Positions 25,567 to 39,400 of a DNA stretch of 64,000 bases are shown here, in pieces. This DNA is from Setaria digitata. Lineage: Eukaryota; Nematoda; Chromadorea; Rhabditida; Setariidae. The stretch covers positions 124,001 to 188,000 of the forward strand of contig RCAB01000034.1 of assembly GCA_003640385.1 (NCBI GenBank). The letters run 5' to 3'. How positions within the stretch are numbered: the first letter of the stretch is position 1; each line of letters begins with the position of its first letter. The position numbers and the translations under genes are program-made. The notes under the pieces are model-generated. The model was given only the letters and a program-made list of their open reading frames with translations, ran no database searches and was not told where the DNA came from.

Positions 25567-28500
25567 AGATGGCAGCGTTCTCAGTGGTCGTATACAGATA
25601 ATACTGGACGAAATTTTATGGATTGCTACTTTACCGCAAGTACGGTCTGCAATCGCATTTTACGACCACATCATGAATATTATCAAAGCTGCTCCTAGAA
25701 AAGTGCCAACGTTGCAAATGCAGGTGCGGTAGCGTGCAGATTCCGTTAAGTACTTCTTTTTATATCGTAATCATGTGACAAATTTTTATACGCCATATTG
25801 TTTTATGCTTCATATGTATATTATCATCCTCATATTTTTATATATGAGAAGTTTTGTTGTAAATCTTTTATTTTTGATTTTTAATCATTTATCTTGAAGC
25901 GTATCGATGTTAAACTCCAGCCGGTGAACAAATCGTCGTCTTCAAATCCGGTTTCAAATGTATTTCGCAGTTTCGATTTTGATTGGACATCATATCACGT
26001 TTACGTTGGCAAAATTGATCTTCATCTCTGTGACGACAACCAGACTTCAGATGGTACTTTTTTTACTTGTCTTATAAAGATGGTGATGATTTTATGAAAA
26101 GGAATTACTTGCGCAAATGAAAATTACTGTTGATCTTCAGTCATTTAATAATGTCTGAAAAGGTAGTTAGTGATGAATTTTTATCTAACTTGAGTTTTTA
26201 GTTTTTCATTTTTATTCCCTCTTAATTTTAAGCTTTAGATTTTTATCGGATGATCTAAATTTAATCACTTCAGTTAGTTCAAACTAATGAAATCCACTTC
26301 ACAGATTATCCTGAAGATTGGGATATTATTTGTGGCGCACTGCAAGTGACTTTGTTACGAATGACCGTTGATTTTTATCCTGCTAGTAGCGCTGTGGCAG
26401 ATCGTAGTGACTGGATTCGATATGATAATGAAAATCAATGTGCTGTCTTGGTCCACAAAATATTACAGTCTCATTTGCGAAAGCTTTGCACTGAATTAGG
26501 TCTTAATTATTTATGTTCAAGTGCAAGATTAGACAGGATTCGTCTTTTACTGCTGTTTCATATGACATTTCTTTTTTTTAGATGACAATTCACAGACTCG
26601 AATAGTTGATTTATGGCCAGAATTAATGTCTCAGAATTGTGTAATACGGATGTATGATGTTATAGTCCAGTGTGTTACGGACATGAATTCCAAAAAAGAA
26701 ACACTATTCAATTTATTCATGTCGGATCGAAAATCGAACCCTACAGTGCGGAGCGATAGTCCTCTTTTCCACCTTGAATTTGCGTCTTTTTATCATCCAG
26801 GATGTGAAAGTTTTCCGGGTGACACTTTTCGTTTATACCTAAATATTTATTAATTTAGTGTTTTCCCAAAAGTTGTTTATGCTGCCATAATCTACTGCTA
26901 AATCAGAAGTTCGCTAAGTTATTCAAGGGTTCTTTTCTTTTTTTTTATTTAATGATTAGTTTTATTCTGAAGTTTGATTAACTAATTTTCAGTGCCCTCA
27001 AACATTACACATCTTTTACTTGGTCCATTTTTTTTCTTATTTGATCAAAGAACAATTCGATGGCTTTTATTCGTAATCAGTGACATTAAGCATGCCTTGG
27101 TAAATTTAGAATTAATTTTTAATTTTCTTAAAATTTTCTCATTTAATTTTTAAGCATATGATAAATGTAAGTTTGCCCAAGCAACTTTACTTGCAGCAAA
27201 TCTCTAACGCAATGCCTGAAGTTGTTAAGTTGCCCAAAACTTATTTTTGGATCAATTTACTTATGCCAAAGGTATGTGCATCATCGTTGAGATGCCGGTT
27301 TTCATCGTTTTTTGCTTTTCATTATGTTGAAATTGAGTGGGGAGAGACAGTTTCAGGTCAGTACTTTTCTGTAACAACGAGATCTTGTTTTCACACAAAT
27401 TAATTTCTTATTTATCATACTTGCTACCGTTTTACCCTTGCCTTTCTATTTTTGATCATTTTTTTTTTTTAGGTTTTTCTGATAAAAGATGACAATGATT
27501 TAAATAGTTTTGAAACCCAAGAGATTCCAGATAATAGTGCCGTTAAGAAAGCCGGTTGTACCGGATATGCGTTTCGCGCGTAGAATCGTGTTAAGCATGA
27601 GCAATTTGTTGGCTACTAATTGCGAAGCATTTTCGGGTGATGAGTCGGATTCATTTTTCAAGTCAATTTCACCGAGTATTATCGATTTCATCGACAGTGT
27701 TAACTTGTTGGTTAGCAAAGATAATTTGAAAGAATTCATCTTCCAGCTCAATCAGAATTCGTTTGATGGTATTGACCAAGGTTAACTTTCTCTCATTTTT
27801 TAAAGAATTAATCAAGTATACTTTTTCTTAATCTTCTGCTTGTTGAATTTCCCAACTAACTGACATCGTGACAATAAATTATGTAGAAAAAAAAACTTGG
27901 TTATTTTCTAGGCAGTTTAGTGGTACTTTCCTTTTATAATTCTTTTCTTCTTTTTTTTTATTCATCACTGTAGCAAAATAATTTAGGGGAGCGAATTTGG
28001 TTAAATACATCACCACTTTGGATTGGCACAGATTTTGGCGAAGAAACGCTTTGCACACCCTTGCTTGCTGACGTTGCTTTCCATGCGCTTTTTAGTATAA
28101 AGCCAATGAAGGTTGGATATTTGGAATTTAAATATTTTTTCTGCGAACACATAATTTCTTTAAAAATTCCTATGCTTAATTTTCAGTCATTTTCAAAACC
28201 AAAAAAAAAAAAAAGGACGAATCAATCTCAAAAAATGAAAAAGTGGTCAACTTTTCAGCTCAGTGTGGCAGTACAACCGATTTGTAGGATTCGAATTGCG
28301 GTAGATCACTTTCAGTTTCTTCAAATTATGCGCCTGACTTCTTCTATTTCGGCTTTTGTAGATCAGCTTATTCGTGACCAGAATTGTTTCTCAACTAATC
28401 TTAGCAACGGGAACAATGTAGCAATTGAAATGGTTTGCTTCTTAGAGGAGGTACATTCATTCATATAAATGATTGTGAAATAAGTTCGTTAGCTCAATCA

Positions 28501-28656
28501 CAATTCCGGAAGAGGATTTTGGACAAATACGGTTTCTGAGTGATTTTAATCTGTTTCAGAGTGAGATTAATATCATACTACCAAATCATCCAATTCCAAC
28601 TCCGTACGATTATCAAGAAACAATGGTACAATCGCCTACAACATCTTCGGATGGCT

Positions 28657-28658
<2 letters not shown>
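23806..28658 (+). CDS. Bridge-like lipid transfer protein, BLTP3/UHRF1BP1 type, N-terminal half
   Basis: Tube-forming proteins of this family (human UHRF1BP1 and UHRF1BP1L/SHIP164) carry lipids between membranes. Seventeen exons keep phase: 23806-23849, 23931-24030, 24283-24384, 24636-24709, 24790-24904, 25000-25110, 25277-25406, 25569-25723, 25900-26053, 26305-26520, 26582-26818, 26993-27099, 27155-27271, 27531-27780, 27987-28111, 28187-28450 and 28560-28658, about 800 residues. The start MTSIIKNQIIKHLSKF followed by GKGELKNIELNE and LPAWLRVKKAICNRIAVKV is the chorein_N domain. Downstream exons follow the family order: YGFANRVAEGM, RYTRITDPAT, ILDEILWIATLPQ, SYHVYVGKIDLHLCDDN, TVDFYPAS and IRIAVDHFQFLQIMRL. 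The frame hits TAG at 28656-28658 in exon 17, unless a donor at ATG|GTACAA (28627) is used. The matching C-terminal half lies at 53.4-56.1 kb. Exons 2 and 17 boundaries deserve transcript support. Confidence 0.88.
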
Positions 28659-28687
<29 letters not shown>

Positions 28688-28985
28688 CTAAAAAAAATTT
28701 TGTAGGAACTTTTACAAACAATGTCTTTTTGTGCTCCTTTCTTATCATTCTCTTTATAGCCGCCTGAATTTCTGAAATTCATCTAATGCTCCATTCGTCA
28801 TTACACAAGGAGATAATGCCGCTATCCAAATATTACAGTAATTTATTGCTTAATAACGGATAATATGCCTAGCTTGAAACATAAGGAATAAATTTATAGA
28901 TTTGCTATGATGGCATATTTATTAGTACCTTTTTCGGTTCGCTCCATTTTTGAGATTTCATGTTATAATATAGAAATTTTGGAAA

Positions 28986-31900
28986 TTACTTCTGCTTGCC
29001 ATCTTGTGTTTGCACAGAATCGACATGACTATCCGACATAAATTCCACTAATTCCTCTTTGTCTTTCGATTCGATGCGTACGTAGGGTGGCAACTGAGCC
29101 CGAATTTTTTCCAAATGTTTGCTCAATCGTGAAGATCGTTCAACCTAGAAAAAAGATTTATAACTATCGATGCACATTTTTATGTTGCTGTATCTTGTTT
29201 TAAAATCACTTTTGTTTAAATTCCATCGAAATTTTTAATTTTATCTTCAAATAACCTAGTATGCACTCTTTTATGACGCGTTCTAGATTTATTTATGATA
29301 GTGCTGACTTGAGTTGCTTCGCTTGTGGGGCTTTTATCAAGTAGAGCAGGATTAGCAGATTTCGATTGTGCCGGTAAGCGATACCGTAGAAAAGGAGATG
29401 TTCGATATCCAACAGGTCGTTGTGAAAGACGCATAAACCTCTCAATGTTGAATTTCTTGTTGTGAATACTATTTGGGTGAATACTCAGAGACTCATATGT
29501 CGGTACAGTTATTGGTGTTGTGGCTGTTGTTTCCAAGGGTAATGTTGAAATTGCTTTGTCAGCTTCTGGAATTGAATCAAACAGTTTTTAAACAAGTTTA
29601 TAAATAATACGATGTTAATGTTTCTTTTTTTTTTTTTTTTTTTTTTTTTTTCATAGGCGTGAGGACCATGAGATACTGTTTATTTGAAGATTTTGTCCGC
29701 AAAAAAATACTTACTTGTTGTGGATTTCAAGCAGCATATTGGCAGCTGTGGTGCATCACTGTTTTTGGGACATATATCTTCCAAATTATTTGTGTGATTT
29801 GTTTGACATATCAAATTTGGCTCCGTTGTAAGGTTTATTGCCTCTTTACCGTTCATTACGTGAAAGCCATCTTGTAAGCAAACCATCGGATTTTCTAAAT
29901 AAAATTGGTGAGAGCTAAGGTATCATATGAATAAGATCGTATCGTTTTGGAGTCCTTTCAGTCTTTGAAACCTTTTTTTTTCCTGGACGGATACACATTA
30001 TTGATTTAATAATACCACTATAAATTATCAGCACATTTAATATCATTTTGTAAAATTCCTTAGAACAGTTAATTTAACTAACCTTGTAGGCGGACCATTA
30101 AATAATCAGAGCCAATAATGGAGCTTGGCTCTAGAGTATGTATTTTGTTGTGCGATAAATCAAGAGTATGTAAATTCGCTAGGTGTGCAAAACTTAAGGG
30201 CTAAAATAGAGCAGTTTCATTTAGTTTTTGCATTCTTTATGGTGTAAAGAGCAGAGTTATCAAAACGAGAAAGGAGTAGGAATAATTTAGGATGTGCCAA
30301 AAATAAATTATTACCTCTATTGTCCTAATGTTGTTGTTGGCAAGAGACACCTGCCTTAGAAAAGGTGTGCCCTGGAACAGGTTTGGTGAGACGGTTCCCA
30401 AACAATTATTTCGTAACCATAATAAAAGTAGAGGTGTTGTTGCAAATGCTCCTGGTGTTATATCCTGAAAAGTTTTCTCTGGTTCTTGTCTATGAAATAT
30501 TAGCGTTTTTTTTTTTTTTTTTTTATCAACCACAAGCTTCCATTTCCAGCAATCCTAGCTTTGTTTTCATCTTGATCATAATGCTCAAAGAGTGTAACCT
30601 TTATTTGATTGCCTTCAAGATTCAGATGTTGTAAGTGTTCCAGACCAGAGAACATGTCGCTCGTTATCTTTGTGAAATGGTTATAGCTCATATCGATTAC
30701 CTGCGGTAACAATTAAGTAACAATTACTGAACAGTTAGTAAACATCTTGGTTTTAACAAAAGTTTAGTTTATGCACAATTTATATTTTTTACATCCAGGA
30801 TCTTTTTGTGGTTATTTTTTTATAGAGCATTTTTTTCACAGTTCCAACACAGGACTAATTTACTTTAAATTTCGAATTATTTCAAAATTTTTACTTGGAC
30901 TTGTTTGAACTGGCGCAGTACTCCTGCGTCGATGGTCGCTAAATTGTTATTACCCAGATAAAGGTAGCGAAGATTTTCGGCTTGTGGCATGAAATCATTT
31001 TCAATCACGGAAATTTGGTTGCCAGTGAGTGAAAGAATTGTAAGGCTGCTCAGATTAATTAACTGCATTTTCTCCAGGTGCTTAATCTGAATTTAAAATT
31101 CTAACTACCAGCAGGTGATTTCGCAGTTATTCCACTGTTTTAGTAGCTTTCAGCGCATTATGTAGTATGCGTAAAAACATTTCTAAAGCTTTCGAAAAAT
31201 TTATATAACAGTTGCATGGTTAATTCCAGTAGATTTTGTTATCTAAGGCACAAATTTAATCTAGTTTCCTTTCTAGTTTGGCGAAACTACTGTAGTTTTA
31301 ATATTATCAGTTTTTTTTATTACTTCACATCTAGCTGTATGCATAACTTCTTGCTCACCTGATTGTATTTCATATGTAAACCGATAAGGTTATCCAGACC
31401 TTGAAGAGCTTCGGAAGGGACAGTTGATAAGCAATTGTTATCTAGGATTAGATTTTGCAAAGTATCCTTCACATCGTTGAAAACCGATCCTTCGATGTTG
31501 CAAATCTGAGTAATATCTATGAGGTTCTGTCTCATATGTCATCTTTTGTAAGGGTATTTAAAGGGAGAGTGGGTCCGAAAGTTTTACCTGATTACATTCA
31601 AGATTTAGATCGATCATGCTGGACATGTTGTGGAAAACAGGGGATTTGATATCCCCAATATTATTACAGCGTAAACTGAGGACGCGTAAAGCACGCATTG
31701 CGATAAGTGAGTCGGTTGGAATTTCAGTAAGCTTATTTTTGGAAATTGAAAGCTCAAGCATGACAGATTCCAAACCACGGAATGCTTGTGGGTGCAATGC
31801 ACGGATGCGATTATTGTCGAGAATCAGTTTCTTGATCCGTAGATTTCTGAACGCATTTCGTCCGATCTGTATTGTAGGATTTAGGCTTTAACAGGAAATA

Positions 31901-32266
31901 TTTTGAAATTAGCTTTAAAGTTAAATTAATCCACAGGACCTCAGTTTTTGACTATCTTGGATAAATTTCTAATCTCTGTCATCTTTTTTTCTGCTTTGAG
32001 ACCGTAATCATTGTTTTTTGAATAATTTTTCAAAATCTCACCTCGACAATGTTAGCATTTTCAAGTGCCAGTTCACGTATTTCAATTGGTGTTTCCTTGA
32101 GCTGTTCCACTATAGCTGGTCCATTTTGGCCGTTACATCGGATTACGACGCCATCAATATAGGCAAAACAAGAACAAGTTGTTTGATTTTTCAGAAAAGT
32201 TGGACAAAATGCTAATGCACAATGGACAAATGGATAGAAAAATAAAATAAGTTGGTATGGCGTCAT
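28986..32266 (-). CDS. Secreted extracellular LRR protein (eLRR gene A)
   Basis: Extracellular LRR protein of the type nematodes use in apical extracellular matrix and epithelial integrity (SYM-1, LET-4 and EGG-6 in C. elegans); the exact orthologue cannot be told by eye. A signal peptide (about residues 1-20, hydrophobic FFYPFVHCALAF) precedes an LRR N-cap (FCP...CSCFAYIDGVVIRC). Exons right to left: 32042-32266, 31588-31866, 31359-31505, 30895-31086, then near 30.6-30.7, 30.3-30.5, 30.1-30.2, 29.7-29.9, 29.3-29.6 and 28986-29145. They give about ten LRRs (for example LRYLYLGNNNLATI), then a C-cap-like Cys segment (ENPMVCLQ...ICQT...CCL) and a basic, Ser/Thr-rich tail. No transmembrane segment is seen, unlike its two neighbours. 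The last exon (PPYVRIESKDKEELVEF) joins in phase only if a donor at ACTCAA|GTCAGC is used; otherwise the protein ends at 29216. Confidence 0.85.
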
Positions 32267-34049
32267 TTTATTTTGGCAGCGGTCAGGTGCTGTAGGTGGA
32301 AGTAACTTCGCAGGATCTGAAGAGTACGGAAGAACTGCGAGTTCAATAATTAAGCAAAAATGTGGTAGTTGAATAGAAGCTTCGAACAGAAATTAATTTT
32401 TTACCTGAAGGGAAGGGTAATATGCATAAGTGTATGAGTAAGTATTCGGCTTAAAATGAGAACGATTTACATTTGACAGTGAGTGGCACAACGACTGAGG
32501 ATGTTGGGTGACTTCAGGGGACGAAAAGGGAAGATATGGGGCGGGAGTCCGAAGAAATAACGAGTATATATCAGGAAGGTCGGCGCCCTTCTCGCTTCAC
32601 ATACCTTTTGTATAGTGTATCCAAACAATTCAGCATCAGCATCATCAGTCGATGCCTTAATGTTTCAGGTCAAGGCCAACACCCATGGTTGCTTATTCTC
32701 GCCAGTGTGTGCTATTTTGTGAAACACAGTTTTGTACAATACTACTTGTGCATATACACACAGTACTTAATTTAGTTCGAAAACAAACTTTTGAAACTGT
32801 ATAAGAGTGACGAGTGACGTATTTCTCACATTACTCAGTACGTGACTTATAGCTTCTGTCAACTTTAGCTCGCATTTCTTAAATATCTCCCGTGTTATCC
32901 TTAATTGTTAATTGGATTTACCATAATCTGGAACTTTTCGTAACCATAAAGTTATGAATTCATCCTGATCAGTAAGGCAATGCAGCAATTACAGCAAAAT
33001 ATCTAATCAAAGAGGTAGCCCCAAGGTGCCCCGAAGAAATAGTAAAACATTGGTCGTTTCTTCCTTGCTATATTGTTACATATCCTGTTGGCTCATTTCC
33101 ATACATGGTCTGGTTTTGTCAGATCAAATTTTATTAGCTGACTGACTGTTTTAAAGATGAATAGTTTAAAATGCAAAAGGAGATTGAGATTGAAACGAAA
33201 TTCAGGTAAAGATTGAACTTTTTAGAAATAAGGTTTCTCGATATTGTCCAGCTTCAAAAAATAAATCTGATAGAGATATTTTAATTTCTAATTTTCGTAC
33301 TTCTACTTATAAATTACCTCAGCATATTCTGAACACATTTATTTAAAGTGAAGTGGCAGGATTTCATGTTGCCACCCTCCCGTATTTTATCTCGTAGTTC
33401 TTCAGTGCATTAAGTTTTTATCATCTTTACTGTGAAGCATTTCAAATATTTTTTGTTTACACATCTTTTTTCAAATGCTTACTACCGAAAATATTAAAAA
33501 GTGTAAACTTTTTTGTGAAAACAAGCAAATATTTTTCCAACATCTTGCTGCTGTTCTTTTTTCCCTCCTATACATTTCCTCTCTCATATTCACGTTTTTT
33601 TTAGACCCATGGATGACAATTTTTTTGTTGTCAAAACATTTTAAAATTCGATGTCTTTCATATTCATGGTAATATGAAGATTGGTTTTCTTTACTTTATG
33701 AACTACAACACTAAAAGTACTTAATTTGAAGATAAAAGTGGTTTTTAGAATAAGATTACAGTCTTCAAAGCAACTGAAATAGAAATCCCGAATCGACAAT
33801 TGCTATTTAAAACAATTAATTAAAAAAAGAAGTTGGTTATAAAACTGCACAAAATAAAATTTTTAAATTGGGTAATAAGAGAACAAAGTGCAAATTTACT
33901 GGACAGTAATGTAGGTTTTAAAAAAAAAGTACATGGAATGTTACAAAAAAAAAAGGAACGACTTGAGCACCGGACTTAAGTACTAATGATAGGTGCTTAG
34001 TACTTATGATTTGAATATTAGTTTTTCGGAGTTGTAAGTTTCCAGGTTT
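32267..34049. other. Spacer between eLRR genes A and B
   Basis: About 1.8 kb that should contain the promoter and 5' UTR of gene A (minus strand) and the 3' UTR of gene B. No coding exon was recognised. A perfect inverted repeat lies near the gene B end of this spacer at 33977-34006. Confidence 0.55.
33977..34006 (-). other. Hairpin-forming inverted repeat in the 3' UTR of eLRR gene B
   Basis: Arms TAAGTACTAA (33977-33986) and TTAGTACTTA (33997-34006) are perfectly complementary around a 10-base loop. The repeat starts 44 bases beyond the stop codon of gene B on the transcribed strand. The position suits a 3' UTR structure, but chance in AT-rich DNA is not excluded. Confidence 0.5.
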
Positions 34050-36384
34050 CTATTTGTAATAGGTAGTTCCATATGAAGTAGGCGCATAAATCCACGGTTG
34101 TCCATCTTCAAATCGATTTGGTATCGACATATTCCTGAAAATCCATACTGCTTTCTATCTGGATACCTCAACAGTAAATTGAAATCTAGGTTAACAAAAA
34201 TATTCCTTCCATAAAATATTTAGTTTGATTAATGATCAAAATCCTACCGATTTCTTCTTACTGTTCCATAAATCATATCAAGTTGAGCAGCAACGTAAGC
34301 ATTAGTGCGTGCGGCGCTATCAGTTGTCATTGAACCATGGAAAGTTTGAAGGCGACGATGTTTAGCAATACATAAACCAATAAGCACAGTAGCCATAACA
34401 ATGGCTACAGTACTTAAACAAATCAAGATAATCACCGATGGAGCAGTTACATGTTCGAGCCTGATAAAAAAATGCATAACTTACTGGATAAAAAAGTGTC
34501 ACTCAGTTTGGGTGATCTGTAAGTTTCTTAAGTTTTACTAAACAACAAATCGACATTTGAAAATCCTGTCATCAAGATGTGAATTTCAAAAAATTTGAGT
34601 TCAAGCTCGCTAAGTTGATATCCTCATTGTGTTCTATCTCATTTTGCTATACAATTAACTTATGTGATATGGCCTGAAACCACTTACCTTTCTGTATGGT
34701 CCAGACCAAAAAAAATCTGTTCACCGCTTTCTTGAATTTCTTTTATATTTTCCACCGAAATTTTCCCAATGTCATTTTTGTCAGTCTCCTGTGCTAAAGT
34801 AGTGTAGTCGGTTTCTTCTATATGATTGGCGATAACGATACTGGGTGGTAGTGTTTGTCCGCTTGATGTTCTATTACTTCCATATGTTGAGTTCGTCGCT
34901 GTTATAGTTCGAGATCCAGCACTATATGCTTTCGATAATTTAGAAGGGCCTTTCAGGAATGGTATAGGGAATGGATATATCGTATTACTGCTATCAAATG
35001 AATTTTTATGTGGCTGCTCTTCAGTTCTGTTTTTGTTACGCAGTTCCGTACCTTCCACTACCTTGTCATAGTCATCATATCTGGTTACGCTGTAATTTTG
35101 AAGTTCAGGAATTGAAGTTACTTGATGTTCTACATCATCCGTTAACTGTTTAATGTTAAGCATCTCTTTTGATTGTGAGGATAGACTGGATTGTAAGGTA
35201 GCTGGTGCATTAACAGGTCGTGCTGGAATCACTTGCTTCCTGCTGACTTTTTCTTGTTCGCCAATACCTTCTTTTGTTTTGTTTATCTTAAATTATAGAA
35301 CATAATTTAGCTTCTGTCAGTTAACCATGGCAAATCATTCAGCTTTCTGTTCTTTTACGTTTTTATCAAGAATTTCTTTCGAAAATTTCCAGTGAGTTCC
35401 CAAAGCTTTTGAAAATATTCAAATTAAAGGAACGAACTTCATTGTTTGTGATGGATAGTGGACGAATGACTGGGGAAGTTTTAGGTGACAGGAACTTTTC
35501 TCCCTGCTTAAAGTTATTCTCCTCTTCATGTTCCACCATGAAATAGGCAGAAGTTGACGACATACTAGTAATATTATTTCCGATGCTGCTTTGGTTGAGA
35601 TTCTTGTTTCGTCCACAAATAACGTCTTCACTGCTAGCTATGTAGATTCCTACTCCTTGTTGTAACATGTGTACTTGTTCCGAACAGACCAAAGGATTTT
35701 CTATAGTTAAATTTCGTTACCTGATTTTACTTTTACCAAAAAAAAGAAAGAAATGTATGATGCCCAGTTTAGTTATAGGATAGATTAACTTAGTTAAGAA
35801 ATATGTAAAATTTGTTGACTACGTTTAAGAGCTGCAAAATGCGAACCTTGTAAAAGGACAGTTTTCACGCGTCGACTAAATGCTCCGTAGGGTGTGCGGA
35901 ACAATTTATTCGCACTCAGGTCAATAAGGAATAAATTAATTTGAGCTAGGAATGTTGAAGGCGATATATCCATCAGATTATTGTTACTCAAGTCAAGCAT
36001 TGCCAAACTTGGATTGGAGTAGAAACTGTTTTGGTCGATGGACTTGATCTAAAATATTATACTGCATATTATTTGTCTCTTTATATGAGTTCATCCAGTT
36101 ACTATTTCTTCGGCATTGAAACTCCATGTTAAAAATCTTTTTTCTGCTTTCCAAATCATTTATCTTCTAGATAAGAGGTAAGCAAGCAGAAATACTAACA
36201 ACTGCTAGTACCCTTTGGAGGGAAAAATTAAGTCGATTTTTAAACATTTTTTCTTAAATTTTGAAGTTGTGGATCTTAAAAAAAATTTGAAATCACAAAT
36301 CATCCAAGAGGAAGAAATTTTTCTGACATATATATATATGTCAGAAAAATATATAAATAATAAAAATATATATATGTCAGAAAA

Positions 36385-36428
<44 letters not shown>

Positions 36429-39400
36429 TGTTCTGCCTTGTTTTCCTTTGTCGTTTACCCTCTACTTCTTGACATTAAGCAAAACTGCCGCATGAGTTGA
36501 GGTACTCAACTTTAGGTGTGGTTATATTCCACGAAAGAGAAATTAATGATCTTTTACTGATAAGAATACCTATTATGACTTTTCTCTTATGAACTATTAT
36601 AAATTCTCTTTCTATTCAGCAAACGAACCTGATTGTCCTTGAGGGCCAGTTGTTGTAATTTAACCAGTCCGTCAAACATTCCTTCCTGAATTTCCTCGAG
36701 ACAATTTGAATTCAGAATAAGGATGACAACTGAACTGTTTGTGAAACTACCTGGTTTTATGCTTTTGATGCGGTTTTCACCCAGATACAACCGTCGTAGA
36801 TTTTGCATATTTGAAAATGAATTTTCCCGTAGTTCAGTGAGATAATTCCCAGTCAAATCAAGCATTTCAAGTTGTTCAAATGAGCTGAACTGATGCGGTA
36901 AGATCTGGAGTTTTAATTTCAAAATTGTATATATATATATATAAATTTTTGAAAAAAAAATATAAATATAAATAAATTCATTCAGTTTGAAAGTAAAAGT
37001 AATACAAAATTTCTTATTGTAATTCTTGCACATCTAATTTTAAAATTCTTTCACAAATCTCTTGCCTATCTAAAAATATATTCTGAAAATGGGTAAGACA
37101 GGAAGAAAAAAAGAAAGTAAAATAAATGTATTTGGCAATTAATATACTCTGTGGCTCCAAAAAACGCGAAGTCTGGCTGTTAAAAAAAGAAGATAAAGGA
37201 AATAATGGATCCACTGACATCATTTATCCGATTTCGAGTCAAATACAGATGTCGCAAATTGGGAACATTAAGAAATGCCTGCTTATCAACGGTTGAGATC
37301 TGATTTGATGCCAAATTCAGTAGATTAATTAATGGCAGGTTCACAAATGACAGTGCTTCTAGAAATTTAATCTTGTTGTTGTGTAAGTGCAGCGCCATTA
37401 GTTGTTTGATTCCTCGAATTGCTATAAATTTCTTAATTATGTCGACAAACGAATTCAGCAGTCAAATGCTTATAAAATAACTTCTTTGATGTTATTCCGG
37501 TTTAGGTGATTAATAACATCATTATTTATGACATTAGTCTTTTATGAGTTAACCTTTCCTTATGAGATCTCAATTTATTAAGTAAATTCCGTTTAGTAAT
37601 TTTAGTGGATTGGAAGCAACAAATGTTTGATGAACAGCTGATTGAACAAAAAAGCTCAAGTCGCCAATAGTTTTCATAATCTCCAGACTTTTCACGAGTA
37701 AGCGAATATCAATAAGCACAAATAACAAATATAATTTTAGGTTAGCCGTAATCAAAAAATAAAGAAAATAAACATTTTACCTGATGCTGGCACTTCCTTC
37801 AAACAATTCCTGCCAAGATTAATGGTTTGTATATACTTGACATTATCAAATGCATTCTTATGTATTTGGCATATGCGATTATTCGCTAGGCTGATATCAT
37901 ATAGCTGCAAGTTTCTACTTTTAAAATTGTGCCAATTCACTTTGGTTGATAAATCAGTCCATAAAATTATTCTGGAGATCATTTTTTCGTCGATTTCCGT
38001 CTTCCTAGTAAAACTATTTCCTCTAAATCCTTAGATTTCTTTCCGGAATCTTTTTTTTTTTTTAAAAAAGATTCAAGTCAATGAGAAAACACCACCTAGT
38101 GCAAAAAAAAGAAAATTACTGCTATGTTCGATTTATCTCTGTTTTAAAAAATGTTTGGAAATACACACAAGATTTATATGAAACAAGTGGTGCCGTGTTT
38201 TTTGCTTTGCGATAATTTTGATATTTTGCGCTAGTAAGTAAAAAAAGAAGGAAACCTGAATTTGGTGATATCTTAGGAAGATTTTCAAAAGTCTTTGTAG
38301 GGAGAACTCTTTTCTGAATGACTAACTCTTCGTTCAATCTTTTATGAGTTTTCTTCCTAGGTTATTATACCGAAGGATATTAGAAATAAACAGAGCTCAA
38401 GTAACTAGAATGACAGTAGCTTAATAGTTGTAGGAATATTGGAATAGTGGGCCCGTAACTGAACATCTCTCACTATTGATGAACGAAAATGTCATTTCTT
38501 GATTATTCAATTGGTTTTTGCTAAGTATCAACTAAAAAATACTTTCTTCGATATTAAATTTTGAGAGTTTAAGACAAATTGTAAAAAAAAAATTTAAGTT
38601 GTACATCTTCTAGATGCATCGGCTTTGATGATTTTAGTTCTAGATGTGTTATGATGTCGACTAGATTTTTAATTTGTGAAGAGAATCTAGTCTGGTGGAT
38701 GAAAGAAACGAAAAATAAACCTTTGATAATGGTGGAAGTACATGCCCCACTTGAATATCACCGATTGAATTGTTGGACAAATCGAGTCGCTGGAGAGCTG
38801 ATAATGGTTTTAGAGCTTTAGATGGTAGCTGTGTTAAATTGTTATGTCGTAATATAAGTACTTGCAGTACACTGTTCATCCCCATAAAGCTATTCTCATC
38901 GATATCCGTAATACTGTTATGTGACAGATCCAATTTCTTGATGAATAGTCCAGAAAAAAATGCAGCAGGGAGATGCTTCAGTCCGGAATCTTGCATTTCT
39001 AGTTGTTGGATCAAACCCAAATTAATCTGATTAGCTTTTAATGTGTGAACGACCTGGAGTCCATCAGTATGTGAGCATTTCAAGGTGATACCGTTTTGTG
39101 AATCATCACAACGACAGAATGATGTGATACTTTCAGGACAACCTAATGAGAGTGGTATAGTGCTAATAAACAGAATGAAACTTCCGATAAATCGATTAAT
39201 TGTATCACTTTTTTCGGACCGTTTTTCCTCGTGTGTCACCAGTTTACGTTGTTGTCGTCGTTCGTTGTCATAGATTCTTACTTTGTATCGTTCCTGCGTG
39301 GAATCCTTACTTTTATGGTCACTTGCAGGATTACTACAGTGTTTGTCGTTTCTATCCTTTTCACCCATATTGTGCATCTTATTGACTTCGCAGTTGTAGT

